The notes: generated by a model not told the origin, from the sequence alone. 64,000 nt of DNA from Sulfuricella denitrificans (GCA_002632355.1 NSJJ01000002.1:209097-273096); one strand, 5' to 3'. Shown: positions 35,799 to 46,460, counted from the stretch's first letter. Made by a program: numbers and translations.

Positions 35799-36996
35799 CG
35801 CACAGATCTTCCAGAGAGCCGGCCAGGGCCTGCTCCAGGCTGGCTGCAGTGCGCCCGCTCAAAGCCGCAAGACTGGCATCGCTTTCGGCAGGTAGATCCT
35901 CATCCGGCTTGAACATGAATCGATGAAAGACCTTCAGCAGGGAAACATCGCCCGGATGAACCGCGAGCAGCCAGCGCTGTCCTGTCGTACGTGCCACCCA
36001 GTGCAGATCGTGCAACTGCAGCAGGATGTCTTCCAGTTCTTCCAGCGGCACCCGGGTTTCACGCTGCAACTGCATCAGGGTCAAGACATCGCCCTGATGC
36101 TGGGCACGGCATAGCGCCTGCAATACACACAGTGCATCGAGGTAGCGTCGTCCGGCGGTGCGCTCGACGCGCCACATCCCTCCACGCCAGTAGGGTAGCG
36201 AAGCTGCCACCACGGCGCCGCTCACCACCACCAGCCAGGAAAGATAAATCCACAGCAAAAATACCGGCAGGCTGGCGAAAGCGCCGTACACCAGCGTGTA
36301 ACCGGAGAAATGCAGGATATAGGCGGCAAACCCCTTGCTCATCAGACCCAGTCCCAGACCCGCCACCACTCCCCCTGTCAGGGCATGGCGCAGCGGCACG
36401 TGGCGATTGGGAACAGCAAGATAAAGCAGGGAAAATGCCAGCGAAGTCATCACCAGCGGCACGACTTTCAGAACCACCACGCCCAGCTCCGGAATGAACG
36501 CCACATAGCCAAGCGAATAACTCACCAAATAAGAGGTCAGCGAAAGGCTGGCGCCCAGCAGCAGGGGCCCCAGGGTCAACACCGCCCAGTAGGTCAGCAC
36601 GCGTTGTAGCAGATGGCGTCGTGTGGTTACGCGCCAGATCAGGTTAAATGCATGTTCGATGGTCTGCATCAGGATCAAGGCCGTCACAGCAAGGGCGGCG
36701 ATCCCCGCGGCGGTCAGTCGCGCCGCCTTCTCGGAAAACTGCTGCATGTAAACCGTGATGATCTTGCCCGCGACCTCCGGCACCATATTGGTGAGCAGAA
36801 AGATCTTGAGCTGGGTCATCAGCCCGGAAAAAACCGGAAATGCGGAAATCACGGTAAAAGCGATGACCATCAGCGGCACTAGCGACAGCAGCGTGGTATA
36901 AGTCAGGCTGGAGGCAATCTGGATACAGCGGTCTTCGTCGAAGCGCCGCGCCAGAAAGCGCATGAAGCCGAGAAATTCGCGAATTGGGCGAGGCAT
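35779..36996 (-). CDS. YihY/BrkB-family inner-membrane protein
   Basis: Polytopic membrane protein of the YihY (formerly RNase BN) family, about 405 aa. Six hydrophobic segments between residues 30 and 275, with the family region IQIASSLTYTTLLSLVPLMVI near the start; followed by a soluble C-terminal winged-helix-like extension (residues 280-405) typical of betaproteobacterial members. Start 36996 (alternative ATG 37020); the much longer frame to 37347 overlaps wrbA. Function unknown. Confidence 0.88.
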   Translation of the reverse strand: MPRPIREFLGFMRFLARRFDEDRCIQIASSLTYTTLLSLVPLMVIAFTVISAFPVFSGLMTQLKIFLLTNMVPEVAGKIITVYMQQFSEKAARLTAAGIAALAVTALILMQTIEHAFNLIWRVTTRRHLLQRVLTYWAVLTLGPLLLGASLSLTSYLVSYSLGYVAFIPELGVVVLKVVPLVMTSLAFSLLYLAVPNRHVPLRHALTGGVVAGLGLGLMSKGFAAYILHFSGYTLVYGAFASLPVFLLWIYLSWLVVVSGAVVAASLPYWRGGMWRVERTAGRRYLDALCVLQALCRAQHQGDVLTLMQLQRETRVPLEELEDILLQLHDLHWVARTTGQRWLLAVHPGDVSLLKVFHRFMFKPDEDLPAESDASLAALSGRTAASLEQALAGSLEDLCAKPEQG

Positions 36997-37049
36997 GGGA
37001 AAACACAAAAAGTAAGTCATCGTATAATAGGTAAATTCAACCTTCTTGA

Positions 37050-37996
<947 letters not shown>

Positions 37997-38256
37997 AATT
38001 TACGGACGTGTACAGGGCGTCTATTTTCGCGAGTCCATGTGCCAGAAAGCCGAGGAACTCGGCATCACCGGCTGGGTGCGCAACCGCCGCGATGGCAGCG
38101 TGGAAGCCACGGTACAAGGCGAATCCCTGGCAGTTGAGAAAATTCTGGAATGGGCCCGGCAAGGGCCGGCTGCAGCCCGTGTCGAACAGTTAGAAGTCAG
38201 CGAAGGCGCCGGGAGCCATGCCAGCTTCCAGCGCCTCGAGACGTTTTAGACCTGCA

Positions 38257-39792
38257 TCACACCTGCGGGTGCGCCCGCTCCAGCTTGCTGTGCAGCTTGT
38301 TGAGCGCATGCAGGTAGGATTTGGCCGAAGCGATCACGATATCGGTATCCGAGCCCTGACCATTGACGATGCGCCCACCCTTGGACAGTCGCACCGTAAC
38401 CTCGCCCTGCGCATCGGTACCGCTGGTGATGTTGTTCACCGAATACAGCTGCAATTCCGCGCCGCTCTTGATAATGGAATCGATCGCCTTGAATGCCGCG
38501 TCCACCGGGCCGCCGCCATCGGCTTCGGCCTGTTCTTCCACGCCGTTCACAGCTACCACCACCGTGGCATGCGGTGTTTCGCCGGTTTCTGAGCACACTT
38601 TCAGGGACACCAGCTTGAAGTGTTCCTGCTCCAGGACGGCGGCTTCGTCGCTTACCAGGGCGTGCAAATCCTCGTCGAAGATTTCGTGCTTCTTGTCAGC
38701 AAGTTCCTTGAAGCGGGCGAACGCGCTGTTGAGCGCCTCTTCCGAATCCAGTTCGATGCCCAGCTCAGCCAGGCGCGTCTTGAACGCGTTGCGGCCGGAA
38801 TGCTTGCCCATCACCATCTTGTTGGCACTCCAGCCCACATCCTCGGCGCGCATGATTTCATAGGTTTCGCGGTGCTTGAGCACGCCATCCTGATGGATAC
38901 CGGATTCATGTGCAAACGCATTGGCGCCAACGATCGCCTTGTTGGGCTGAACCACGAAACCCGTCACGGAAGACACCAGGCGACTAGCTGGCACGATCTG
39001 GGTGGTGTCGATCCGGGTATCGCAACTGAACACATCCTGACGCGTACGCACCGCCATCACCACCTCTTCCAGCGAAGCATTGCCGGCGCGTTCGCCCAGG
39101 CCGTTAATCGTGCACTCCACCTGACGCGCCCCGCTGAGCACTGCCGAAAGGGAGTTGGCCACGGCGAGACCAAGGTCATTGTGGCAATGTACCGAGAAAA
39201 TAGCCTTGTCCGAGTTGGGAATGCGTTCGCGCAGTTTGGCAATCAGGGCGCCGAACTGGTGCGGCATGTTGTAGCCTACGGTATCCGGGATATTGAGCGT
39301 GCCGGCACCGGCATCGATGACCGCTTCGAGCACGCGACATAAAAAATCGGGATCGGAACGCCCTGCGTCCTCGGGCGAGAACTCGACGTTGTCGGTCCAC
39401 TTGCGCGCCCACTGCACCGCCTTGACCGCCTGCTCGACCACCTGATCCGGACTCATGCGCAGCTTCTTTTCCATGTGGATGGGCGAAGTCGCGATAAAGG
39501 TATGAATACGGCCGGATTTCGCACCCTTCAGCGCTTCTCCGGCGCGATCGATATCGCGTTCCAGTGCACGTGCCAGGCCACACACCGTGCTGTCCTTGAT
39601 GATGTCGGCCACGGCTTTGACCGACTCGAAATCGCCGTTGGATGCGGCCGGAAAACCAGCTTCGATGACATCCACCCGCATGCGCTCCAGTTGCCGTGCA
39701 ATACGCACCTTTTCTTCGCGCGTCATTGACGCGCCAGGGCTCTGCTCTCCATCGCGCAAAGTGGTGTCGAATATGATCAATTTGTCTTTCAT
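38257..39792 (-). CDS. leuA: 2-isopropylmalate synthase
   Basis: First committed step of leucine synthesis (acetyl-CoA + 2-oxoisovalerate). [15 protein letters not shown] at residues 9-23 and [16 protein letters not shown] (metal-binding HxH) with GLGERAGNA are present; a C-terminal allosteric (LeuA dimer) domain occupies about residues 390-505. Start 39792 has GGAG 6 nt upstream; an ATG at 39804 is weaker. 511 aa. Confidence 0.96.
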   Translation of the reverse strand: MKDKLIIFDTTLRDGEQSPGASMTREEKVRIARQLERMRVDVIEAGFPAASNGDFESVKAVADIIKDSTVCGLARALERDIDRAGEALKGAKSGRIHTFIATSPIHMEKKLRMSPDQVVEQAVKAVQWARKWTDNVEFSPEDAGRSDPDFLCRVLEAVIDAGAGTLNIPDTVGYNMPHQFGALIAKLRERIPNSDKAIFSVHCHNDLGLAVANSLSAVLSGARQVECTINGLGERAGNASLEEVVMAVRTRQDVFSCDTRIDTTQIVPASRLVSSVTGFVVQPNKAIVGANAFAHESGIHQDGVLKHRETYEIMRAEDVGWSANKMVMGKHSGRNAFKTRLAELGIELDSEEALNSAFARFKELADKKHEIFDEDLHALVSDEAAVLEQEHFKLVSLKVCSETGETPHATVVVAVNGVEEQAEADGGGPVDAAFKAIDSIIKSGAELQLYSVNNITSGTDAQGEVTVRLSKGGRIVNGQGSDTDIVIASAKSYLHALNKLHSKLERAHPQV

Positions 39793-39886
39793 GACAGACT
39801 CCAAGTGGAAATCTATAAATCGTCAGCCGGAAACGGCAGCGTTTCAGGCCTGCATTGTATAACTTAACGAGAGGGGTGGGATGTGA

Positions 39887-39970
39887 TTAGCGCGCGAAGC
39901 GCAGCAGCAGCGCCAGACCACTGGCGGCTGTAAGCAGGAATTCTGTATGGATTCGAATGAAGTTGCTCAT
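39887..39970 (-). CDS. Possible 27-aa hydrophobic microprotein
   Basis: A short frame between dnr and leuA would encode MSNFIRIHTEFLLTAASGL-ALLLRFAR, one hydrophobic segment bounded by basic residues. No clear ribosome site precedes it, so it may be chance. The gap (39793-40016) otherwise shows nothing recognised. Confidence 0.2.
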   Translation of the reverse strand: MSNFIRIHTEFLLTAASGLALLLRFAR

Positions 39971-40016
39971 ATTTAAAAATATAATGGGTTTCGCTCAATC
40001 ATGCAAGCGAACGATC

Positions 40017-40709
40017 TCATTCATCGTAGGCACGGAGTTTCGCCACATCCTTGATGCACACATCCTTGCCCTTGACGTCGATCAGCCCAGTCTCGGCCAG
40101 ATGGTGCAGGATGCGGGAAAATGTTTCAGGAGTGATATTGAGGTTGGAGGCGATGACGTTCTTGTTGGCTGGCAAGGCGATATGAATGTCCTTGCCCTCC
40201 AGTATTTCCTCGAGATCCTGCAACAGATAACCGATCACACGCTGTTCTGAGGAACGCAGGGAGAATGACTCCACGTAATGGATCATACGGTGCAGGCGGA
40301 TCGAAAGACCGGCCAGCATCTTGCGGCAAAAATTCGGATCGTTGTCTATCCCTTCGAATACAACCGCCTTGGAAATATGCAGCAGCAGCGAATCTGCGAG
40401 TGCCTGGGAATAGACTGGATAGGGTTTACCCATGAACATGACGGCTTCGCCGAAACTTTGACCGGGGCCAAACAGTTCGACCACCTTCTCTACCCCCTGT
40501 GGCGATGACAATGCCAGCTTGACCTGGCCATAAATCACCACATAAAAACCTGTCGAAGGTGTGCCGCGCTGGAACAGGATATCTCCGCGCGTCAGATGCT
40601 GCTCCCGTGTCCCCTGAGCAATACGTTCGATTTCGTCTGGAGACATTTCCCGAAACAGGGGAATATTTGCCAGGATAGCAGGTATCTTTATTGGGTTATT
40701 CAAGGTCAT
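40017..40709 (-). CDS. dnr: Dnr/FNR-type Crp-family regulator
   Basis: Transcription factor, 230 aa: cyclic-nucleotide-fold sensor domain (residues 15-130), then a C-terminal HTH with NKNVIASNLNITPETFSRILHHL; the E-x-x-S-R recognition pattern (ETFSR) predicts binding to TTGAT-N4-ATCAA sites. No N-terminal cysteine cluster as in FNR, so a Dnr-type (haem/NO-sensing) regulator is more likely. Matching sites lie before fccA, norC, 46461 and 48768. The start ATG 40709 is preferred to TTG 40730. Confidence 0.85.
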   Translation of the reverse strand: MTLNNPIKIPAILANIPLFREMSPDEIERIAQGTREQHLTRGDILFQRGTPSTGFYVVIYGQVKLALSSPQGVEKVVELFGPGQSFGEAVMFMGKPYPVYSQALADSLLLHISKAVVFEGIDNDPNFCRKMLAGLSIRLHRMIHYVESFSLRSSEQRVIGYLLQDLEEILEGKDIHIALPANKNVIASNLNITPETFSRILHHLAETGLIDVKGKDVCIKDVAKLRAYDE

Positions 40710-40750
40710 TCCGATCCGTGGCGGATGCAAACTGGAACGGAATTATATGA

Positions 40751-41503
40751 TCAAGCGCCTCGAATAGAAAAGCGCTGAAACAGCGGTTGAATCTCTGCAC
40801 GCAATGAATCCCAGGAAAAAACCCCGCCATCGCCCTGGCACAAGAGCGGCTCGGCACAGCCCTGAGAGCGAAAAGCCTGCAACACAAAATGCCGCACGCC
40901 CGCATCGGCCAGTTCATGTGCCAGCTCCAGCACCTGGGCATGGCTCAGCAGGCCGGCATGCAAAGTAGTACGGATTTCATATTCCACCCCGCTCTCCAGC
41001 AGCAAAGACAGGCTTTCGCGCGCGCGCACTGCACTTCCCGGCGTCTGCGTAATTTTGTCGTAAGCTGAAAATGGCGCCTTGATATCCATGCCGACCCAGT
41101 CGAGCAAAGGCAGGACTGCGCCAAGACGTTCCGGATAAGGGCCGGCGGTATGAAGTCCGACCTTGAAGCCCATTTCCCGCACCGCCCGGCAGGCTTCAAG
41201 CAAACCGGATTGCAGGGTCGGTTCGCCACCGGAGAACACCACGGCATCCAGCAAACCCTGACGCCGGAGCAGAAAGGACTCGACGGCACTCCATCCCTCC
41301 CCATCGCCGGTGCGCGGGATGAGGTGGGGATTGTGGCAATAGCCGCAGCGCCACGGGCATCCCTGGCTAAAAACAACTGCCGCAAGCTGTCCCGGGTAAT
41401 CGGTCGTGGTGAGCGGCGTCAGGCCGCCCACCTGCAAAGCTAAAGCTTCAGGCTGCGAGATCGGTGCGTGATTCACAGAAATACTGGCGTTCGAAGAACT
41501 CAC
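40751..41503 (-). CDS. nrdG: Anaerobic ribonucleotide reductase activating protein (radical SAM)
   Basis: Radical-SAM activase installing the glycyl radical on NrdD. Cluster motif CPWRCGYC (Cys49, 53, 56; CxxxCxxC), SAM-binding VVFSGGEPTLQ and VGMDIKAP motifs. 250 aa, longer than E. coli NrdG (154 aa) and of the NrdG2 form. Start is GTG 41503, which overlaps the upstream glycyl-radical ORF by 131 nt in part; a shorter GTG 41473 is possible. Confidence 0.9.
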   Translation of the reverse strand: MSSSNASISVNHAPISQPEALALQVGGLTPLTTTDYPGQLAAVVFSQGCPWRCGYCHNPHLIPRTGDGEGWSAVESFLLRRQGLLDAVVFSGGEPTLQSGLLEACRAVREMGFKVGLHTAGPYPERLGAVLPLLDWVGMDIKAPFSAYDKITQTPGSAVRARESLSLLLESGVEYEIRTTLHAGLLSHAQVLELAHELADAGVRHFVLQAFRSQGCAEPLLCQGDGGVFSWDSLRAEIQPLFQRFSIRGA

Positions 41504-41633
41504 CTTTTTTACCCACGTTAAAAGAAGCCATCGGGCGGTGATAGCCCATCACCCGCGTCCAGACTTCACAAGGCTGGCGCTCCTCGTCCTTGAGCGCAAT
41601 CTTGAGATTGGTTTGTTGTGACAGATCGGTCAT
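41448..41633 (-). CDS. Separate glycyl-radical-domain polypeptide of anaerobic RNR
   Basis: 61-aa ORF whose residues 23-52 match the C-terminal glycyl-radical segment of NrdD: EVWTRVMGYHRPMASFNVGK, with Gly30 in RVMGY the predicted radical site, then EFFERQYF. It is in frame with the preceding nrdD and is separated from it only by TAG-GAG-AAC-ACC. An AGGAG ribosome site, overlapping that stop, precedes its ATG by 6 nt. NrdD normally holds this segment itself, so this is a split or a readthrough product (see finding). Confidence 0.85.
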   Translation of the reverse strand: MTDLSQQTNLKIALKDEERQPCEVWTRVMGYHRPMASFNVGKKGEFFERQYFCESRTDLAA

Positions 41634-41642
41634 GGTGTTCTC

Positions 41643-43673
41643 CTAAGCAGTTTGCTGACGTTTTTTGGCGAGAATTTCTTCGTCGCACTTGGGACAGAAT
41701 TTGTGCTCCCCATCCAGATAGCCGTGAGTCGGACAAATCGAGAAGGTCGGCGTAATGGTAATATAAGGCAGCCTGAAACGCTCCAGCGAGCGCTTGACCA
41801 GGTTTTTGCAGGCTTCGGCACTGGAAATGCGCTCGGTCATGTAGAGGTGAAGCACGGTGCCGCCGGTGTACTTTTTCTGCAACTCATCCTGTCGCTCCAA
41901 CGCCTCGAACGGATCATCGGTGAACCCCACCGGCAGTTGCGAGGAGTTGGTGTAATAAGGCATTTCCCGCGTGCCAGCCTGAAGGATATCGGGAAAGCGC
42001 TTCCTGTCCTCCTTGGCAAAGCGGTAGGTCGTGCCTTCCGCAGGGGTGGCCTCGAGGTTGTACATATGGCCGGTTTCGTCCTGGAAAGCCAGCATTCGTG
42101 CGCGCACGTGGTCGAGCAGGCGCACCGCAAAGGCATGGCCATACTCGGAAGTAATGTCGTGCGCATCACCCGTGAAGTTGCGGATCATCTCGTTGATACC
42201 GTTCACTCCCAGGGTAGAGAAGTGATTGCGCAGGGTGCCGAGATAGCGCTTGGTGTAGGGGAACAGGCCCGCGTCCATGTGACGCTGGATGGTCTTGCGC
42301 TTGATTTCCAGGCTGTTCTTGCCGATTTCCAGTAATTCGTCCAGGCGCGCCAGCAAGCCAGCCTCGTTGCCCTTGTAAAGAAAGCCGAGACGCGCGCAGT
42401 TGATGGTGACCACACCAACCGAACCGGTCTGCTCCGCGCTGCCGAACAGGCCGTTGCCGCGCTTCAGCAATTCCCTCAGATCGAGCTGCAGACGGCAGCA
42501 CATCGAGCGGATCATGTTGGGCTTGAGTTCGGAATTGATAAAATTCTGGAAATACGGCAGACCGTACTTTGCCGTCATTTCGAACAGCAGGGTGGCATTT
42601 TCGGACTCCCAGGGAAAATCTGGCGTCATGTTGTAGGTCGGGATGGGGAAGGTAAACACCCGCCCCTTGGCGTCGCCAGTGGTCATGACCTCAATGTAGG
42701 CGCGATTGATCATGTCCATTTCGACCTGCAGATCGCCGTAGGTAAACGGCACTTCCTTGCCGCCGATGATCGGCACCTGCTCCTGCAGGTCTTCCGGGCA
42801 GGTCCAGTCGAAAGTCAGGTTGGTAAATGGCGTCTGCGTGCCCCAGCGCGATGGCACGTTGAGGTTATAGATCAGTTCCTGAATGTATTGCTTGACCTGC
42901 GTATAGGGCAAATTGTCCAGGCGGATATAAGGTGCCATGTAGGTATCGAAGGAGCTGAATGCCTGCGCGCCGGCCCATTCATTCTGCAGCGTACCCAGGA
43001 AGTTGACGATCTGGCCGACTGCGGAGGACATGTGCTTGGGCGGCCCAGCCTCGACCTTGCCCGGCACGCCGTTGAGGCCTTCTGTCAGCAGGGTGCGCAG
43101 CGACCAACCGGCGCAGTAGCCCGCCAGCATATCGAGATCGTGCACATGAATATCGCCCTCACGGTGGGCCACGCCCACTTCCGGCGGATAAACGTGGTTG
43201 AGCCAGTAATTGGCCACCACCTTGCCAGACACGTTCAGGATCAGCCCGCCCAGGGAATACCCCTGGTTGGCATTGGCATTGACGCGCCAGTCAAGTTGAT
43301 CGAGATATTCGTTGATGGAGCTGCCGACATCCACCACCGTCTTGCGATCCAGGCGCAGCTTGGCGTGCTGCTCACGATAGACAATATAGGCGCGGACGGT
43401 CTTGAGGTGATTGGCGGAAATCAACACCTGCTCCACCACGTCCTGGATATTCTCGATGGTAGGCGGCTGGTTGCGGAACTTGTGAATCAGCACCTTGGCA
43501 ACCTGGGCAGACAACAACTCCGCCTCGCTGCCGTCGAACTCACCGCTGACACCGCCAGCGCGCGCTATGGCCGAATGAATCTTGCCGCCATCGAACACTG
43601 CAACCGAGCCATCGCGCTTGATCACCGCGCGTGGCAGACTCAACACCACCTGCTCCCCTTGCACCTCGCTCAT
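41643..43673 (-). CDS. nrdD: Anaerobic (class III) ribonucleoside-triphosphate reductase, main chain
   Basis: Reduces NTPs to dNTPs without oxygen; 676 aa. N-terminal ATP-cone (residues about 10-100), catalytic barrel with FTNLTFDWTCPEDL and the conserved CPYCRLQ-like MCCRLQLDLREL region, and C-terminal zinc site CPTH...CPKC. The chain ends just where the glycyl-radical segment should begin; that segment is encoded by the next ORF. Tandem NrdR-like boxes precede the ATG. Confidence 0.93.
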   Translation of the reverse strand: MSEVQGEQVVLSLPRAVIKRDGSVAVFDGGKIHSAIARAGGVSGEFDGSEAELLSAQVAKVLIHKFRNQPPTIENIQDVVEQVLISANHLKTVRAYIVYREQHAKLRLDRKTVVDVGSSINEYLDQLDWRVNANANQGYSLGGLILNVSGKVVANYWLNHVYPPEVGVAHREGDIHVHDLDMLAGYCAGWSLRTLLTEGLNGVPGKVEAGPPKHMSSAVGQIVNFLGTLQNEWAGAQAFSSFDTYMAPYIRLDNLPYTQVKQYIQELIYNLNVPSRWGTQTPFTNLTFDWTCPEDLQEQVPIIGGKEVPFTYGDLQVEMDMINRAYIEVMTTGDAKGRVFTFPIPTYNMTPDFPWESENATLLFEMTAKYGLPYFQNFINSELKPNMIRSMCCRLQLDLRELLKRGNGLFGSAEQTGSVGVVTINCARLGFLYKGNEAGLLARLDELLEIGKNSLEIKRKTIQRHMDAGLFPYTKRYLGTLRNHFSTLGVNGINEMIRNFTGDAHDITSEYGHAFAVRLLDHVRARMLAFQDETGHMYNLEATPAEGTTYRFAKEDRKRFPDILQAGTREMPYYTNSSQLPVGFTDDPFEALERQDELQKKYTGGTVLHLYMTERISSAEACKNLVKRSLERFRLPYITITPTFSICPTHGYLDGEHKFCPKCDEEILAKKRQQTA

Positions 43674-43698
43674 TCTTCGGCCTCCTCAATGACGCAAC

Positions 43699-43745
43699 AC
43701 ACAATATGTTGCGATATTTTTTTGTAAATATACTCCATATAGTTA
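43699..43745. promoter_or_regulatory. Tandem NrdR-like boxes upstream of nrdD
   Basis: ACACAATATGTTGCGA (43699-43714) matches the NrdR consensus ACACWATATATWGTGT at 13 of 16 positions, ATACTCCATATAGTTA (43730-43745) at 11 of 16. They are 31 bp apart, the usual three-helical-turn spacing. They lie 26-72 bp before the nrdD ATG. Confidence 0.65.
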
Positions 43746-43875
43746 TTGAGTCAACAGATTTGGCGAGGTTTTTATCCCGTTATGCTAATCATGTCAATTA
43801 ATATGTAATAATCATATTAAAAAACATGAACTAAGAAATGACGCAAAAAACTTTCGGGATGAAGTGAGAATTCTT

Positions 43876-45057
43876 ATGCGAAAAAAACTGGGTGACGAAG
43901 AGCTGTTCTGGTTACTCTGGCCGGGGAAACACATGTCGCTTCTCACAACACGACGTGCAGAAATGATCCTGCTGCGTGTACGCATTATTGCAGCCCTCTT
44001 CGCTCTGCTCACGTCACTCTGGATTGCCATCGACGCCTACATCCTGCCCTGGCCCGCCTGGGGTGAACTGGCCGGCGGCAGACTCGTTTCCAGCCTTGCA
44101 TTTTGGATGCTGGCTATCTCGTTCCGCAACTCCACACGCATGCGCGACACCTATACCGCCCTGGCTGCGCTTTATTTCATCCCGACCGCGTTCTATGTCT
44201 TTTCCTATGCGGTAATGCAGCACACCGATACCAATGGACTATCATCCACCATCGCTGGAGTGTACGCTTTCCTTCCTTTCGTGATGGTCGCTGGACTGGG
44301 CATGTTCCCGCTGACAGCCATCGAGGGCATGGCATTCGCCCTGCCGGTGGTCGGGGCGGAATTAGCCGCAAGCCTGCTGGGGCTGGACATGCTGAATCTG
44401 AGCCACCTTATTGGTACCGTGTGGCTATCCGCCATGATAGCGGCTGTTGCGACCATGAGCGGCATGAGCCAGCTGGGATTCATGATCGCGCTGGTGCGTC
44501 AGGCCGTGCGCGACCCATTGACCAGCTGCTTTTCCCGTATGAGCGGCGAGGAACTGCTGGAAATCCAGTTCATCATTTCCACACGCAGCAATACCCCCAT
44601 GTCGGTTGCATTCGTCGATCTTGATAACTTCAAGAGCATCAACGACACCTATGGTCATGAGGCGGGGGACCAGATTCTGGTTGCCGCCACCAATGCGATC
44701 CGTGCAGCGTTGCGAACAGGAGACATGCTGGTACGCTGGGGCGGCGAAGAATTCATCCTGATTCTGCCCAGCACATATTGCGGGCAGGCAGGAAACGTGC
44801 TCGGACAACTGCGCCATCAGGGCCTGGGATTACGTCCTGATGGCTCTCCCGTAACCGCCAGCATTGGCCTTGCGGAGCGCACCCTGGACAGCACCGACGA
44901 CTGGCGCAAACTGGTCGAAATCGCCGATCAGCGCATGTACAAGGCAAAACAGGACGGCAAGGATCGCATCGTCGCCTGCGCTGTCGAATTGACCCATGAA
45001 AGAGCAGACAACCCGGCTTCTGGCACACCTGAATCCGGGAGCCTTAATCCGGCCTGA
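43876..45057 (+). CDS. Membrane-bound diguanylate cyclase
   Basis: c-di-GMP-producing enzyme, about 393 aa. Six hydrophobic segments form the N-terminal half (IIAALFALLTSLWIAIDAYI, LVSSLAFWMLAISF, LAALYFIPTAFYVFSYAV, YAFLPFVMVAGLGMFPL, VVGAELAASLLGL, LIGTVWLSAMIAAVAT). The GGDEF domain has active-site GGEEF with the inhibitory RxxD (RTGD) five residues before it, so it should be active and product-inhibited. A GTG at 43864 is an alternative start. Signal unknown. Confidence 0.88.
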   Translation: MRKKLGDEELFWLLWPGKHMSLLTTRRAEMILLRVRIIAALFALLTSLWIAIDAYILPWPAWGELAGGRLVSSLAFWMLAISFRNSTRMRDTYTALAALYFIPTAFYVFSYAVMQHTDTNGLSSTIAGVYAFLPFVMVAGLGMFPLTAIEGMAFALPVVGAELAASLLGLDMLNLSHLIGTVWLSAMIAAVATMSGMSQLGFMIALVRQAVRDPLTSCFSRMSGEELLEIQFIISTRSNTPMSVAFVDLDNFKSINDTYGHEAGDQILVAATNAIRAALRTGDMLVRWGGEEFILILPSTYCGQAGNVLGQLRHQGLGLRPDGSPVTASIGLAERTLDSTDDWRKLVEIADQRMYKAKQDGKDRIVACAVELTHERADNPASGTPESGSLNPA

Positions 45058-45082
45058 AAGCCCCCTGACCGCCTTTTAATGC

Positions 45083-45118
45083 AGGTAGCTCAAGATAATT
45101 GACCTACCTCATTTTTTT
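45083..45118 (+). terminator. Probable terminator after the diguanylate cyclase gene
   Basis: AGGTAGCTCAA (45083-45093) and TTGACCTACCT (45099-45109) form an 11-bp arm pair with one mismatch around GATAA, followed by CATTTTTTT. The dyad could also be an operator for nnrS, 30 bp downstream. Confidence 0.65.
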
Positions 45119-45138
45119 GCGCTTCCTGCTGAGCTAGA

Positions 45139-46371
45139 ATGCCTGCCATGAAAACTTCTCCAAATATCTGGCATACGTTCACTTCTGCGCCCCACCGCAT
45201 GATGATGCTTGGCGGCGCAGTTCAGGGCGTGCTCACCCTGCTGTGGTGGCTGTTCGACCTGCTGGGCCGTTATGGTGGCATGTACACCGCACCGGCATGG
45301 AGCATTGCACCGACCTGGGCGCATGCCTTTTTCATGCTGTACGGATTTTTTCCTTTCTTCATCTTTGGCTTTCTCATGACGACTTATCCCAACTGGATGA
45401 ACGGAGAAAAAATTTCACCGCGTTACTACATACCCTCTTTCCTGTTCCTCGCCGGAGGGGTCACCCTTTTCTACATTGGACTCGCGGCGGGCAAGGCATT
45501 CCTGCTCACCGGAACCATCCTTTTGCTGACTGGGTGGGGTATTGCACTGGCTGCACTGGCAAGGGTGCTGATCAAGGCAAGGCACAACGACAAGCGCCAC
45601 CCTATCGTCACCACCATGGCATTGATCATGGGCTGGCTGGGCGTGATGTCCTACATGATCTGGCTCGCCAGCGACAATGATTTTGCCCTGAACTTTGCGC
45701 GCCACGCCGGGATCTGGTGGTTCATGCTGCCTGTTCTGCTCACGGTTTGCCATAAAATGATTCCGTTCTTTTCCAGTCGGGTACTGGACAACTACACGCT
45801 GGTACGACCTTACTGGGCGTTATATTTCATGCTTGCCTGCGCCGTACTGCATGGTGCGCTGGATTTGGCGCAGCAACCCCAACTGCTGTGGCTTGCTGAC
45901 CTACCTCTGCTTGGCTTTGCGCTCTATTTCTCCTATACGTGGGGCCTGCTGCGCAGCTTCAGCATCAAGCTTCTGGCGGTGCTGCACATAGGCTTCGCCT
46001 GGCTCAGTATTGCTATGCTGCTATACAGCATGCAAAGTCTGACGCTGTTTTTTACCGGCTCGGCCCCTTTCGGACTGGCGCCATTGCATGCATTAACCAT
46101 AGGTTTCTTCGCCTCGATGATCCTCGCCATGGCCTCCAGAGTAACGCTTGGCCATTCGGGAAGAGAACTCGAAGCGGATGCTGCTACCTGGGCCCTGTTC
46201 CTGGGCTTTCAGCTCACCGCTTTGGCACGTATCGCACCCGATCTGCTTGGGCTGCCAGCCGGCCTGTTCTATCCTCTCGCAGCCGCCATATGGCTTATTG
46301 CCTACGGGACATGGTTTGCCAAATACGGCCCGATTTACTGGCGTCCGCGGATTGATCACAGACCCGGCTAA
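45139..46371 (+). CDS. nnrS: NnrS-family membrane protein
   Basis: Haem- and copper-containing inner-membrane protein linked to protection from nitric oxide. 410 aa, about 12 hydrophobic segments. Family marks: SAPHRMMMLGGAVQGVLT, FGFLMTTYPNWM and the histidine-bearing LHALTIGFFASMILAMASRV near the C-terminus. A second in-frame ATG is at 45148. Opens the NO island. Confidence 0.92.
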   Translation: MPAMKTSPNIWHTFTSAPHRMMMLGGAVQGVLTLLWWLFDLLGRYGGMYTAPAWSIAPTWAHAFFMLYGFFPFFIFGFLMTTYPNWMNGEKISPRYYIPSFLFLAGGVTLFYIGLAAGKAFLLTGTILLLTGWGIALAALARVLIKARHNDKRHPIVTTMALIMGWLGVMSYMIWLASDNDFALNFARHAGIWWFMLPVLLTVCHKMIPFFSSRVLDNYTLVRPYWALYFMLACAVLHGALDLAQQPQLLWLADLPLLGFALYFSYTWGLLRSFSIKLLAVLHIGFAWLSIAMLLYSMQSLTLFFTGSAPFGLAPLHALTIGFFASMILAMASRVTLGHSGRELEADAATWALFLGFQLTALARIAPDLLGLPAGLFYPLAAAIWLIAYGTWFAKYGPIYWRPRIDHRPG

Positions 46372-46383
46372 CCTGAATATTTC

Positions 46384-46397
46384 TTGATACAGGTCAA
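46384..46397. promoter_or_regulatory. FNR/Dnr-type site before the hemerythrin/DUF2249 pair
   Basis: TTGATACAGGTCAA agrees with TTGAT-N4-ATCAA at 9 of 10 defined positions. Centre about 70 bp before the ATG at 46461. Confidence 0.65.
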
Positions 46398-46460
46398 TGA
46401 ATATGACATGCCCTGCGCGGAGAATGATCTGATGCCAATTTTCTGCCGGAGTCCTCACCC

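Noticed and set aside
43741..43756. TTGAGTCAA near nrdD as FNR site
   Set aside because: Half-sites are only one base apart; not a valid FNR/Dnr box.
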